This document shows positions 45,440 through 57,331 of a DNA stretch of 64,000 bases, piece by piece. The notes below the pieces were generated by a model. That model saw only the letters and a list, made by a program, of their open reading frames with translations. It was not told the DNA's origin and did no database searches. The translations under genes were made by a program, and so were the position numbers. Within the stretch, counting starts at the first letter, position 1; each line of letters begins with the position of its first letter. The stretch is from Capitulum mitella (Eukaryota > Arthropoda > Thecostraca > Pollicipedomorpha > Pollicipedidae), in the NCBI GenBank assembly GCA_030062745.1, contig CP099839.1:2671001-2735000 (forward strand), in the 5' to 3' direction.

Positions 45440-47340
45440 CGCACGCACGCCACTAAAATACATGAAAGGGGACACGAACGAAAACTTGTTTATTTACACC
45501 CCCAAGGGGACAATGGGAAGTTTTGTATCACGGTCGTCAGCCGGCGAGCTCTCGCCGCCTGGGCCGCATTGACCGCCCCGTGGGCGTCCATGCTGCCCAG
45601 GGCACCAGGCGCGCTCGGAGCAGCCACTGTGCTGCGGGAACCTCCGCTGCGGAGGCGCCGCCTGGTGGGCCGGCCACCTGGCGCTCCATTCTTCCTGGTG
45701 TGCGGCCAGCACCGCCGGCATCGCGGCCCGCTCGACGGCCCATTCCCCTCAGCGGCCCATTCCCCCCAGTGGACCACCGCCCACCAGGCACGCGACGCCT
45801 GGTGGGCGGCCCGCTCCGCGGCCTACTCTGCGGCGCAGGCTTCCGGCTGAGCGGCCCGCTCGGCCGCCAGCGCCTCGGCCGGGCAGCCTGGTCGCTCGCC
45901 TGCCGGGTGGCCTGCCGCGCCTCGCTCATGGAAAGGAGCGCCGACTTGAGGGCGGCCTGGTCCGTGCGGAGTGTCCGTGCGGCCGCCTCTGCCAGCCGGA
46001 TACGGAGCGAGGCCGCGTCCCCCTCAACAGCCAGGCGGGCGGCCCCCGCCTGGGCCGCGTCGACCGGCGCCCGGGACAGCCGGGCGCTGGCCGGGACATC
46101 GCCGGACAAACACTCGGCGAGCCGCGGCGACACGAGAACAGCGGCCAGGCGAACCGGCAGCGCGCGCGGCGAGCCCGACCGGCTGCTCCGAGCGCCGGCC
46201 CGGCCAGCTCGGCCTCAGCCACCTGCGAAAAATGGCCCCAGGTTCCGTATTCCAGCACGCCCCTCAGCCCGCGGCATGCCCGACCAGATACCCGGCCGCC
46301 ACGCTGATGAGCCTGGAACGATAAGCTTATGGTTTGTAGACCTCAAGCGTGAACTACTGGGCCAAAAATGAATGACCGCCGAGATCGGGCGGACGAGCAG
46401 GTCCGGGTCGGGGGTCGCGGCCGGAGGAGTCACGCCGCGAGACTGCTCCGGAATTCCGCACAAACGACCCACTGGTGGCAACGCGGCCGATAGCGCCTGT
46501 ACCTACCGGAGCTGGGCAAGCTCGGCGGTGCCGTGGCGGTCCGGGTGGAGGCGGACGCTCCCGTGTCGCTCGGCCCGGCGGACCGTCCGCCGACAGGTGT
46601 CGGCGTCGGCTAAATCCGCGGCCTCAGCCCCAGGGCCAGGCCGGGCAGGTGGGTCACCTGAGGGCTTCCGGCCCGGAGAGCAGCCAGCGCCCGGGCCCGG
46701 GTCTCGGCCGGGCACGGGGCAACTCCCCGGGCTCAAGCTCATCGGTCAGTACCACCCACCCGGCCATGGTTCCCGACGCGACTGGGGACGTGGCCGAATG
46801 GCGCCAGGTTGGGCCAAGGAGAAGGGGCCGGTCCCTGCCTGGGGCGAAGAGGCCGCTGTCGAATGAGGAAAGGGAGGGGCCAACTGGGGGGGGCTTTGCT
46901 CCGTCTCGGGCCGCTGGCCGCTCTTCTCGCGTCGGCTCACCACGGCTCGGGGCGCACGATGACGCCACAGAAGGAGCCAGCCAGTCGGCTGCCACGCCGC
47001 CGGCTTCGAATGGCCATGAGTCCGGGCCCACAATTAATTTTTAGCATCCGTGGCCATGCGAGACCGGCACGGAACGAATTCGCGATAATACAGCGCGCTG
47101 CAGCGGCCGGACTGCAGGCTCGTCGCCTCGAGCAGGCGCCGCCGCCCGGCCGCAGCCCCACGGCAGGTCTGACCGCTGTCCGCCGCCCGGCCGCCGCCGC
47201 ACTGCAGGTCGGACCTCTATCCGCCGCCCGGCCGCAGCCGCACAGCAGGCCGGACCGCTGTCCGCCGGCCGGCCGCCGCAGCGAACTGACGCGCCTCCCC
47301 TCTGGCGGCCAGGCACGTAGCCGGGGGGGGGGGGCATGGG
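45440..47340 (-). pseudogene. GC-rich block with coiled-coil coding remnants
   Basis: Long frames occur on every strand because of very high GC, so most are shadows. The most protein-like reading is on the minus strand at about 45870-46133. An Ala/Arg/Glu heptad-like helix (LRIRLAEAAARTLRTDQAAL..) continues after a one-base shift as EALAAERAAQPEACAAE, then a TAG. This suggests a decayed gag-like or structural coiled coil. I do not recognise the family and cannot exclude chance. Confidence 0.3.
47140..47300. repeat. 41-bp GC-rich tandem repeat, about 4 copies
   Basis: CGCCCGGCCGC recurs at 47143, 47184 and 47225, with a diverged fourth unit after 47262. Unit includes GCAGGTCGGACCGCTGTCCGC. 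Confidence 0.8.
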
Positions 47341-47960
47341 GTCATGCCCCCCTTTCCTGAACCAAGCGGTCTACACTAGACATTAAACGATTTCACAGGA
47401 ATGCGAAATAGTGGGTCATGTATTACAAAGGCAAACATTTTAGGTTTTTCCCAACATGATTTTCCCTACTGTATGAAGTTAATGAGGGAATTTTTTGCAT
47501 TTTCCTATAAATTTCATATGCCAATGGCGTATGACAGAACATGGTTTTTGCCCCTCCCAAGACAATCCTGGTTATGTGCCTGCTGGAGGCACAGATGCTG
47601 GGCGCCCGTCCGAGGGGAGGTGACGCGTAAACGACACCATTTTGCCCTTGGAAGGGCCAGCCACCGTCGCTGTCGAGGTTGCCGCCGGGGTGCGGCGCGC
47701 TATACCAGGCGCTCTCGGCGCGGGCCTGGTACCGACCGGCTACCGGTGCAGACAGCGTCAGGTATGTACATGCCGGGGTACCCATTTACCCTTCCCAGAG
47801 GGGTCTTCGCCTGCGGTATGGGGGCCCTTTGCGGAGGAGTGGCTTTGTCTGTCGGTCAAGGGGTCCCTTTAGGCCAACGCCAAGGGGCCCCTCGAAAAAT
47901 TTCGGAGAGTCCCAGGACCCCTAGGATCCTCTCCCCTGGCTACGCCACTGGCAGCCGCTG
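47330..47960. repeat. Family E dispersed repeat, longer copy
   Basis: Related to 17318-17590 through the AACCAAGCGGTCTAC and AATGCGAAATAGTGG blocks; ends near CTACGCCACTGG. No recognisable coding. Confidence 0.45.
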
Positions 47961-48640
47961 CAAACGGAGGGCAGCAGCACGGGAGAGTCACCTTAGATGC
48001 AGAGCTGGGGTTCGCGGGTAGCTGGACAAAACTTCATGCCGTCTCATCCGCGCCGTAGGCAATCAAGCTGCCGCGCACGGCGCATATCTGCTCTCGGGTA
48101 GTGACATCGTGGGAACTATCGGTTGACGGAGGCCGACCGGATCTCACGGTAGGTTGTCGGAGTTCAGGGCTGCGTTGGGCGGCTCTTGGCACTGCCGCCG
48201 CGCGCCGATCTGGAACTTTAAATAAGTGAACAAGGTGGTGATGAAAGTCGCTGTATGCGAATATTAATCGCGTGAAATTGTATGCGTTTTTACTTTGAAT
48301 TGTGGGTAACCCGAACTATTTTGCCTCCCGACAAAGAAAGGGGATTTAAGCCGACAGCCCAGGGAGGGGTATTTATATAAGGATAATGAGGTAACGGTGC
48401 CGTTTGCGGCTGCGCCCAGTCCGACCCGTCAGCGCGCAAACTCGGAGCGCCGTCCCGGAGCGCCGCCACTAAGGGGAATGTCAGCCGCGACCTGTGCGGC
48501 CGCCAGAAGGCGGCAAGGACTGTGCCCGGACGTTGCGGCCACCAGGCAGTCTGGTGGTTGTACCCCGCTCATGGGGGCAGTTCGGACCGTGGCTCCCTTT
48601 GGAATAGGTCTTTCGGGTATTAGGCTAAGGAGGGTACCCA
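47961..48640. other. No gene seen
   Basis: GC-rich frames on both strands at 48397-48869 overlap one another and show no family. Confidence 0.35.
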
Positions 48641-49015
48641 GCTTACATATGACGTCGCTATAACGTCGGGACAAGGTTGTATTTTGGTAATCGAAAATTT
48701 TACGTTGCCAAAACGTCGTGACAACGTTGTGAACGTTGTTATGCCACGAAGTAGTCCTGATTTTGTGATTAGACGCCTTATTAACGTTGTGAAGGCACGT
48801 CATGGGAGCGTTACTCTCATGGTCCCTGCCAAACCCGATTTTTGGCACAAGCCTTCGATATTCGCTCATAAAATGATCACGTTCATTTTATACCAATATG
48901 GGCCATATCTTTGCCAAACCAGAAAAGATGTCCTCACCAATTTATTCTCTGTTTATTATGTAACGTTGTACTGACGTTGTCATACGCTGTGACATCGCTC
49001 ACTCAACAACGTTCA
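48641..49015. repeat. ACGTTGT/AACGTCG-rich element
   Basis: Multiple copies of ACGTTGT, AACGTCG and their complements cluster at both ends (48650-48745 and 48960-49015), with plainer DNA between. This suggests a small inverted-end element, but boundaries are not resolved. Confidence 0.4.
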
Positions 49016-49900
49016 GGAGACATGTGTTGGCGCTAGACATGGAATTATAATAGAGAACAATGCCAGCATAAACGAAACAAGTGAACAAAGGGATCCAAAA
49101 GAAAAATCTAAGGACCAAATTTGAAATGAGAAATTCTGGAGGAAAACTTTGAGGCTAGAAATCTGACAAGAACACATAAAAGAAATATGAGAAACGCTAG
49201 TAGGCACAAAAAGCGGGGCATTTATTTTCCTCCGCTGTGGCGTATCCGACGCAAAACAACAGAAATCGGTTGTCACACATGTTTTGCTGCCGTAAACACG
49301 AGCACTGGTGTATGAATTATGAAAATTAAATGCGGTAATAGAACAGTACAGGGTTTTCGTTATCAGTAATTTGAAAACAACTGGAAACATTGTATTTTAT
49401 TTACAAAACCGATGTGCTGAAGCTTATTTACAGAAGCCAAAATAGCTGAGTCCCAAAGTGACGTGAGCCAACAGGTCATACCCCAGCCCAAATATCCCGC
49501 AGCTGTCATTAAGCAGACTGTAGAGCTATTTGTGAAGCACGTAGGTGCTTCACAGATGGCCCACCATACACAGAAAAGCTGACATTGACTTTATCCCGTA
49601 TCCGAATGAATAATGGGTCCATTGTCAAATGCATCCATTATCAAATCCCTGAATGCCATGTATATTTTTATCATAGGTTTACCCTGTTTGTTTTGCCTTC
49701 AAAAGACATGAATTCATTTGAGGTGAATAAAAGTTACTGATGTTGGTTTTGCCCACAAAAGGTTTTGTTACGGACTGTTTACTTGTGTTTTGCTAGGATA
49801 AAATATTAACTAAGCGTGGATTAAAATGCCGATTCGGAATGACACTGCATGCCATACTTGTGTCATATGCCAAAAAAGCCTGTAGGGTGACTGCATTACT
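49016..49900. other. No gene; small perfect hairpin at 49531-49554
   Basis: TGTGAAGCAC (49531-49540), four-base loop, then its exact complement GTGCTTCACA (49545-49554). Otherwise non-coding. Confidence 0.5.
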
Positions 49901-49904
49901 TGCA

Positions 49905-49960
49905 ATCCAAGTGATTAAGGCGATGGACTCTGAATCGAGAGACCGGGTTTGATTTCCTTC
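49905..49960 (+). ncRNA. tRNA-derived SINE head or tRNA pseudogene
   Basis: GTGATTAAGGCG resembles a D-arm/box A. GGACTCTGAATC (49925-49936) matches the anticodon arm of tRNA-Gln(CTG). GGGTTTGATTTCC (49944-49956) resembles box B. The acceptor stem does not pair, so this is not a functional tRNA. Confidence 0.35.
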
Positions 49961-50537
49961 ACAGGGGACTTTCACAGGCCCCGTTTCCACCAGGGTGTGA
50001 CAACTCTTACCATCTTAGTTATGACCTTAGTTACCTTAGCAGTTACAAGTGTGCAGCAAGTTGGGAAGCAGAGAGCTTTCGAAAAGGATGGTAAGATATG
50101 TGTATGGCTAGTAATGGAACTCGGTCATTCAGTGTCCGAGACATGCTGGTGGAGCAAGGTTGAGACTTGATGGTCATGACGTGTGTTGCATATGCTTAGT
50201 GAGCTTACTTAGTATTCTAGGAAATTTAAAATGCGGCTGTATTTCACATGTTGCAGAATTCAGTTGAAGCAAAACTGTTTTTAAATCAACTTTTGCCCTA
50301 GATTGCTCTTCTGAGAATGTTGGATGGTGCTGTCCTTGGGAACACAGTACACGGAGTACTGAGAAAAGTTGGCGCCAGTGGACTCCGGTCAACTTTCATT
50401 CTCGACAGTTGGCAGGTACAGGAGGCCTTTGGGCACCTGCCGCTTTGCGCGGTTGTAATAAGTAAATTTTACCTTTTGCAGTTGAATGTCATGCAGTGAT
50501 TGAACTTCACTCTGTTCCTCAGTTGAACTGATGATTT
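49961..50537. other. No gene seen
   Basis: Non-coding by inspection. Confidence 0.35.
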
Positions 50538-51212
50538 ACCTCAGTAGTGATCAATCTACACAATTAGCGGAGCTTTATTCGCGAAAGTCTGTTTATTTCC
50601 AAAATAAGCAATTTTTCGAATCTTTTTCGACTTCTTGGTATTAGTTGCAACTGTGCGATCCAGCTGTGCCATTTTCAACCCCATCTGAGTCAGTCATCGC
50701 CGGTTTTGATGACAGTGCATTTTGACTCATAACGGTTATTCGTGACCTGAACTCAGGTCAGTGGCTGGAGATCACTGAAACTTTGCCCACTGGCGGAAAC
50801 TGGATGTCTGGATCTCCCCACACTCAGACTGTTTTGAGAAACCGCCAGTTTTCGAAAAACACGACGACATGTTCAAAACAGGCTTGACCTTAGGTCAATG
50901 ACCAGTACGTTTTTGAAAAATCCGAGAGGCGGATTTGTTGCATTTATCAAAATATCTAACCCTTGGAAGTTTTATTGCAATATCATGCTTCGCAAAAAAG
51001 TTGCAGGGCGCTGGACTTTTTTGGATAGAGGTTCACTTGACCTGACCTAAGTCAAACACCGTAATTGACCTGAGGTAAAAAAACTGGCTGCAAGGCGCAA
51101 AAATGATTAAGCAAAAGGTACATGAAGTTTCGTGGCGCTGCGTTTATTCGTTCTCTCGCAGTCTCGGAAAAACCTCAGGGATGTGGTCAATCGCCCCCCC
51201 AGTCGTGGGCCG
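50538..51212 (-). mobile_element. Family A fragment, reverse orientation
   Basis: Reverse complement of roughly the left half of family A, ending CCAGTCGTGGGCCGG. The flanking TTAA is changed to TTAT. It is more diverged than the two full copies. Confidence 0.7.
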
Positions 51213-51277
51213 GTTATGACATGCCATCGTTTTTCCGGAATTGGGCGGGATTTGTTATAACCGTTGTAGTGTGGGGT

Positions 51278-51560
51278 GATGCAGTCAACCATTTGCCGTC
51301 AATGGACAAAGCATCGATGATTTCCAGCCATTGACTTCGGGTCAGGTCACGAATAACTGTTATGAGCCAAAATGCACGGCCATCAAAATCGGCGATGAAT
51401 TACTCAGAACAGGTTGAAAATGGCAGAACTGGCTCACACACTTGCGGGTAATACCAAAAAGCTCAAAAGGGTTAAAAGATTGCATATTTTGGGAATAAAC
51501 AGACCTTCGCGAATAAAGCTCCGCCAATGGTGCAAAATGATAACTAATGATTTTTTCCCT
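51278..51560 (+). mobile_element. Family A fragment, forward orientation
   Basis: Matches the middle of family A from CATTGACTTCGGGTCAGGTC through CGAATAAAGCTCCGCC. Together with 50538-51212 it forms an inverted pair around a 65-base spacer. Confidence 0.65.
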
Positions 51561-51929
51561 TTTCTGTTCAAAGGCCTGCGTGGTCCCTTGTATGAAAGCC
51601 TGCATGGAATTTAGTTCCGCCTCATATGTTCAAGTACCCAATCGAATCATAACTCTGTAAGCACTACCCGTCATCCTCACGGATCCCTCGTGGATTAACA
51701 GGGCGCCTGGTCGTTTTTCAACTTCTCCCACGCCCCGTCCACTTTCACGGACTAGAATCAGCCAGAGACTAGAAACCACGCCAGAAACCAGAGACCCGAT
51801 AAATCCTCCCGACATGATGAAGTTCTGTAATAGTACCTGCACGGGAGTGAGGTTGACCGTAGAACTCCCTCATCAAGATTGACTCACCGCGCACTCAGGG
51901 TGAATACCCTTCCGGCGGCCGGCGCACGC

Positions 51930-53372
51930 GCCTTGGATAGCGTCTTGACGCTGCTACCTCGCTGCGCAACGGATCTTGCCCCTCCTCCTCGTCGCTCGAT
52001 ATATCGGGCAGACTCGAGCCAGTGGCTTTACTGCTGTAGTCAGTGTCCGGCTCAGTCGATGACTCGCTGTGCGTAGACGCAGTCGCCCTGACAACGGTTT
52101 CCCCATATCACTATTTCGGTTTCCCGTCTTACTGTGGCTATCTTTGAGTGATTGTCTATTGATTTCTGCCGACGGCCCACGCACTTCTCCCATTGTTTCC
52201 CACCCCTCATACCCTGACGCGGCCCCCGTGTTCCCCGATGTAGTGATTGGTGGCGGCTTTTCCCCAATTGTATCTGTCCATCCCCGCGACTGTCGCAATT
52301 TAATCCTGTCGATGCTCTGATTGCTCTTCTCTGATGTTTCTGATAGCTCTTCTCTTCTATGCAGTAATTTACGCGGCCAAAGTTGTCAGTGATTTTATAT
52401 CCGGCCTTCCAAAAACATGCCAGCTTATGTTTCTCTCCAGGTTTCACCTGCGGCGTGTCCAAAAGGACCTCAGCACCGACATTTAATTGCCGCAGCCTCG
52501 TGCGCTCGTTGACTCGGACCTGATTCAAACTTCTCGCCTTGGCCACATTTTCCTTTAGTTCAGTAAAGGCCTTTGTGTGGTTTTGAACAACGTTTCGTGA
52601 TATTTATAATATCCATGATATTCTCGCCATGGCACTGGTGAGCTGTACCCCATCACCGCCTCTGGTGGCAGCATGGCCGGCCTGTCATGCACCAAGAAGT
52701 ATGGTGAATGCTTCATGGCGGTGTGCATGGAGTTATTCATGGCAAATTGGCATGGTACGGTACATAAATCCCAATGTGGCTCCCCTTCAGACACATATTT
52801 GAAAATCATATCTGCCACTACTCGATGTCACCGCTCGATCGTGCCCTGGGACTGTGGGTGATACGTCGTGTTGGTGTTGGCTCGCACCCCCAACAGTTCG
52901 TACAGCTCGGTCACCACCTGCGAGACTAGATCGGCACCATTGTCGCCGACGATATCGCACATGACGTGCTGGAAAAACATGCCGTCTCGCAGAGCGGTGC
53001 TACCCTTGCTGAGTTGGATGGTAACGGAATTAGTTCCACTCACCCACTGAGGCAGCAAATCGCTGTCAGCATTACGGTATTTCCGCGATCCGTCAACGGG
53101 AGCCCTGTAATCAGATTTATGCCCATATTTTGAAAAGGTCGCGTCACCTGGTAATTATCCTGTATTGGTGCCCTCCCCCTAAAGCCGGAATTACTTTTTC
53201 CACAAACCAGACATTCGTAAACATAACGTTTCACATCCGTCCTCATACCTTCCCACCAATATTTTTGTTTCAGGTGTAAGTAGAGTTTCACGGTCCCCGT
53301 ATTCCCAGCAAAAAGGCCATCGCGATGGTCCTTCATGAGAGACTCCCTCAAGGACTTAGGAACCATGGGCAC
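51930..53372 (-). pseudogene. Ty3/gypsy integrase remnant
   Basis: Minus strand. An HHCC zinc domain comes first (HRDGLFAGNTG .. CLVCGKSN, about 53180-53340). Then come GINLITGLP, where the first catalytic Asp is Asn, IVGDNGADLV with the second Asp, and the glutamate in HPQSQGTIER (about 52828-52860). The tail follows in other frames: a segment with HTAMKHSPYFLVHDRPAMLP (52555-52818), then LNVGAEVLLDTPQVK (52052-52546). At least two frame changes and the D-to-N substitution show it is dead. Upstream RT is missing. It is unrelated in detail to the young element at 25.8 kb. Confidence 0.75.
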
Positions 53373-54530
53373 TCTTTATGCTTATTATTCAATTATTTAA
53401 TTATTAAAATCACCACATTACGTTACTCGCCATATACACAAATCGTGGAACGCAAATAAATACCCGAATATAAATGCGCAAATACGTAAAGCACAAAATG
53501 TCGAAGCAAAGGCTCAATACACCGGCACACACGAACAGTCACTCGCACTGACACAGGAGTATCACGTCGTAATCGACCGAACCCTCTTTAGCCCTACCGG
53601 AGAGAAGGCACGGTACGGAGTGCCCCGATTTTTGGGCTGGCCCCATCGACATGCGTCCATCTCAGCGCATGCATGCGCGGGAGCCGGCCGCACAGCCGCG
53701 AGCTCCTGTTCCTGGCGGTCTCAGCGGCCGCGCCTCTCGTTCACGCGCTCGCTGCCGGTCCCGCGCCCCTCTGCCGCGTGACGCCGACCGATGTACTCCG
53801 CACTGTGGCCATCAGTATTCTACATTTTCATTTTAGTCTTGACTCCCCCGCCCCTACAAAGGTCCTGGCTACGTCTGGTCGCAACCACACAGTGCACAGT
53901 AAAGCACGTTACTGAGTGCAGGGCGCGGCGCTCAGGTTGTCGGCTTGCGCATTGAATGGGGTAAAATGTGCGTTGCAAGTTGGGCTGACATCTCATAATG
54001 CTGAGGCATTCCGTGAACGTTGCGCGCCGTTGCTACAGTGCACGGCATGTTCACGGTGCAGAAATCTCGCGGGCTCGGTGCACCTGCATTGTCTCAATTG
54101 CACGTCGCTAACGACCGCACAGACCATGAAGACGGCGCCCAGCCTTGGATAAAATGCAGCACCAGCGCCAGCTGCAACCGCTCGCGACGCCGCGTCCGTT
54201 CTAGTCGCTACCCCGCTCCGATCTGGTCCGTGCCCGGTCCTTTCTAGACCCTGCCCGGTTCGCTCTGGTCCCTGCCCGTGCGTTGCAGTCCCTGTTCGGT
54301 CCGTGCTACTTTCTTCCTGATCGGTTTTAGTCCATGCCGGGTTGGGCCTAATTTATGCCAGCCGCCGTTGGTCGAGGACCGCAGCCGGTCCGGAGGTGAG
54401 CGCTACGCCCCATCTTCAGTCCCGCTGCCACCGGCGTCGGCGACTGAACACTGGAGCCGCAGTGCGCCAAAGGGAGCCGGCGCGTGACACACCGGCCGGC
54501 AGCGGACCGAGTGCGGAGGTTAGTGTGTAG
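53373..54530. other. Unassigned, partly GC-rich
   Basis: GC-rich stretch at 53640-53800 and a pyrimidine-rich stutter of CCCGGTCC/CCCTGCCCGG at 54190-54340. These could be an old LTR or a 5' untranslated region for the candidate exons that follow; neither can be shown. Confidence 0.3.
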
Positions 54531-54807
54531 AGACCAGAGACAGTGACGGAAACACTGACCGGCAGCGCACCGAGTGCTGAGGCGAGTGACGGATTGACGG
54601 AGGCAGTGGCAGAGACGGCGGCAGAGGAGGAGGCCGAGGTAAAGCCGGTGCTGGAATTCATCTACGTGAGTTTCCTGGAGATCATTTTAACAAAACGTTC
54701 ATGTTTTAACTGGCAGTTCACCTTGTTTCCCGTGGTTTCAGACGGAGTTGGCGAGAATAGTGGACAAACGCAGTCACACGATCGATGAAAACCAAATTTA
54801 TGAGCAG
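54531..54807 (+). CDS. Candidate exons of an unrecognised gene
   Basis: A frame ending EEEAEVKPVLEFIY meets a GTGAGT donor at 54666. After a 76-bp intron with acceptor GTGGTTTCAG, exon 54742-54807 encodes exactly 22 codons (TELARIVDKRSH .. NQIYEQ) and ends at a GTGTGT donor. Phases agree (0/0). The first exon has no ATG in this frame (stop at 54528), so its true start must come from an upstream exon. I do not recognise the protein and could not find the next exon before the family C element at 55.9 kb. Confidence 0.45.
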
Positions 54808-54840
54808 GTGTGTCGTTTTGTGTAATGATTTCAGCCGAGG

Positions 54841-54938
54841 GGCCTCCAAACCAACCTCTCCCCAAATGAGGGTTTCTCATCTTGCTTAGCCCACTTTATT
54901 TTGACGAAGGAAAGTTTATGATTTTTTTTTATTTTATC

Positions 54939-54993
<55 letters not shown>

Positions 54994-55000
54994 TGCATAT
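54841..55000 (-). repeat. Family F repeat with TA microsatellite, copy 1
   Basis: Reverse-strand counterpart of 57190-57480: AAAATAAAGTGGGCT block, CATAAA, TTGGG, then a TA run at 54942-54987. Confidence 0.6.
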
Positions 55001-55921
55001 TGACAGACAGATGGATAGATATACACGGATATACGTAATATGTTTCGATATGTGCCATCACTCTGTTGTAGGAAATTCACGATTTTTGCTTTTGTCTTTT
55101 GCTCCAACGGCCTTTTATGCGTACAGTTGTGACTTAATATTTGTTTTCTAACGGAAAACCTTGGTAAGATCCAGAGGAACATTGATGGGACTTAAATCAA
55201 AATTGTAGGACATTAGCACTACCAGGCTAAGTAGTGTTAAGGGCCCTACGGCCCGACGAGTAGTGCCGACGCCCCTACACAATAAGTCCGTTACATTCGC
55301 AAAATCTGTGATTTTTTCTTTTCTAAATGGTTTAAATCACTTTGCGCTTTACTTTCTGCCTATCTCTTATCTGCTGTGGCCATTCTTTTCGTTACTGGTT
55401 CCTATTTCCCTTGTTAAAATCGGCAAAAAATTTGGGGTTGGCATACCAGAATGGGGGGACAAGCTAACCGACAAACCGTACATAGCACACGTGCTCCCTT
55501 GCTCGATATAGAGACACTCGCTACAAAGTACTTGCACGTATAATAGTAACTAATCGCTTGCTGAAAAGATGAAAATCAGAGATTCAGGCAAGTGTGACGT
55601 CTGCTTACAACGCAAAAATATTCGTCGTAAATTCTGGGATTGCCCATATATACAACACTTTTCGGATAATCTAAAGAGATGGCTGAATTCAGAACACTGG
55701 TAATCTTGCAAGTAAGATGAAAAAGAAAAAAATAATTCTAGGACTACAACGTGCTTGTGCAATATGCACTGTGCTAGGTGAACTTCTGTGCCATCCAATG
55801 GAGAATGCAATCTACATGATATCAGGGGCGTCGATTTGTATTCTTTTGAGAGGGTCATGGCCCACCCAATGTTAACTCCCGCTCATGTTGGCTTGGACCA
55901 CCCCAATATTTTACGCTGGCT
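55001..55921. other. No gene seen
   Basis: AT-rich, non-coding by inspection. GTCGATTTGTATTCTTTTG near 55830 recurs at 63350, a minor shared repeat. Confidence 0.35.
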
Positions 55922-55925
55922 TTAA

Positions 55926-57130
55926 CCCTAATTCCGGAGGGCTAGACGGTGTAGTCGATTCCCGGCAGGGGGCGGATTCGGAACCCCCCCTGAGATCTCG
56001 AGAACTACTCGTCCGATTTCATCGCAACAAACGGCAATCGATTTGCCGTGAGGTGAACTACATTTTTATAAAAAGAAATTTTCAAAATTTTGAAATTTGT
56101 GGATACTGGGGGGCAAAAATGTCAAAATGGGGGGTACTTTTGGACTTCTTATAACTCCACTGTTTATCGACCGATTTCGATGAAACTGGCATGAATCGAG
56201 AGATAATGGATAAGGCTTTTACCATGGGTCCGCAAGTCTGAAATTTTGAGAAAATTCATGGACGTTCACAGGGTTTTAAAAATAGGAGGATTAGTTTTCT
56301 AAGAACTGAATGAACAAAAGACGCAAACATTTTTTTTTTGGCTTCTGCTAGTCATGTTATACTGAAGAAGTACAAATCGCATTACAATGTTTGTATAATG
56401 TTAGCATAGGCGGTGCCAGGGACATGAAAAAGGGGGAACTGTCATGGTCGCCCGTTTCTCAGATCAACTTGTGACCTTTGATCTTAAATGACCTCCAGTG
56501 ACCTTGGGGTCACTTGGAATGATCTCGTGTGCATTTAATATTTTCTGTAAGCGTTCTCAATCATTCGAATTTACTCTATTTCAAAAATTTCATTTTATGG
56601 CTATTGCGATATAGGGTGCGCGCACTGACATTTTAGGTCATAGCTCCGTGACCCGACCTGATACCAAGCTGAAACTTGGTACACAAGTAGAAGACATCAT
56701 TCTACGTCATATGTATTCCGGGTTTGGCATTTGAAAAAACGGCGCCGAAATTATTGCAAAAAAACAAATTTTGACTTTTGACCTTGACCTGACCTTGTAA
56801 AATGACCTCAGATAAACAAAATTACATCTGCACATTGCCCAACTATTTAGCTATACATCCATATAAAGTTTTAAGTTCTATCTTAAACACTCTGTTTTTG
56901 GCAGACATTTTCCTTTACCCTCAACATGGCCAAAAATGGCATGAGGTGCCTCCCAAAAACGTTGCCTGGCTCCGCCTCTGAACAAAATCGAATTTTGAAA
57001 TTTTGCCACGGCGCGTAGAAAGAATAGCTAGAAAAAAGTGACCAAGTTTCGTGAAGCTGCGTTAAAAAGCCTGAAATTGGCAAGCAAAAAACCCGAGGGG
57101 GGAGGATTCAGCCCCCTGCCGGGAATAGGG
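55926..57130 (+). mobile_element. Family C, piggyBac-like non-autonomous element, copy 1
   Basis: 1205 bp between TTAA at 55922-55925 and TTAA at 57131-57134. Ends CCCTAATTCCGG and CCGGGAATAGGG are inverted. There is no transposase frame. It contains runs of TGACCTT, including TGACCTTGACCTGACC at 56779, the complement of extended half-sites of the TCAAGGTCA type. Confidence 0.85.
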
Positions 57131-57189
57131 TTAAAGGGAAATGAGTAATAATAACGGAAAGAACGGCTGCAATAGGTAAGAGACAGGCA

Positions 57190-57254
57190 GAAAGTAGGGA
57201 ATTTAGTGTAAAATGGTGCATCTAACTATCTTTATATCTTCTATCTACCTGTCC

Positions 57255-57331
<77 letters not shown>

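Noticed and set aside
45523-47360. Several plus-strand frames of 150-280 codons
   Set aside because: Extreme GC opens all frames; composition is Pro/Arg/Ala-rich without motif or phase bias.
49905-49960. Functional tRNA gene
   Set aside because: No pairing acceptor stem and a poor box A.
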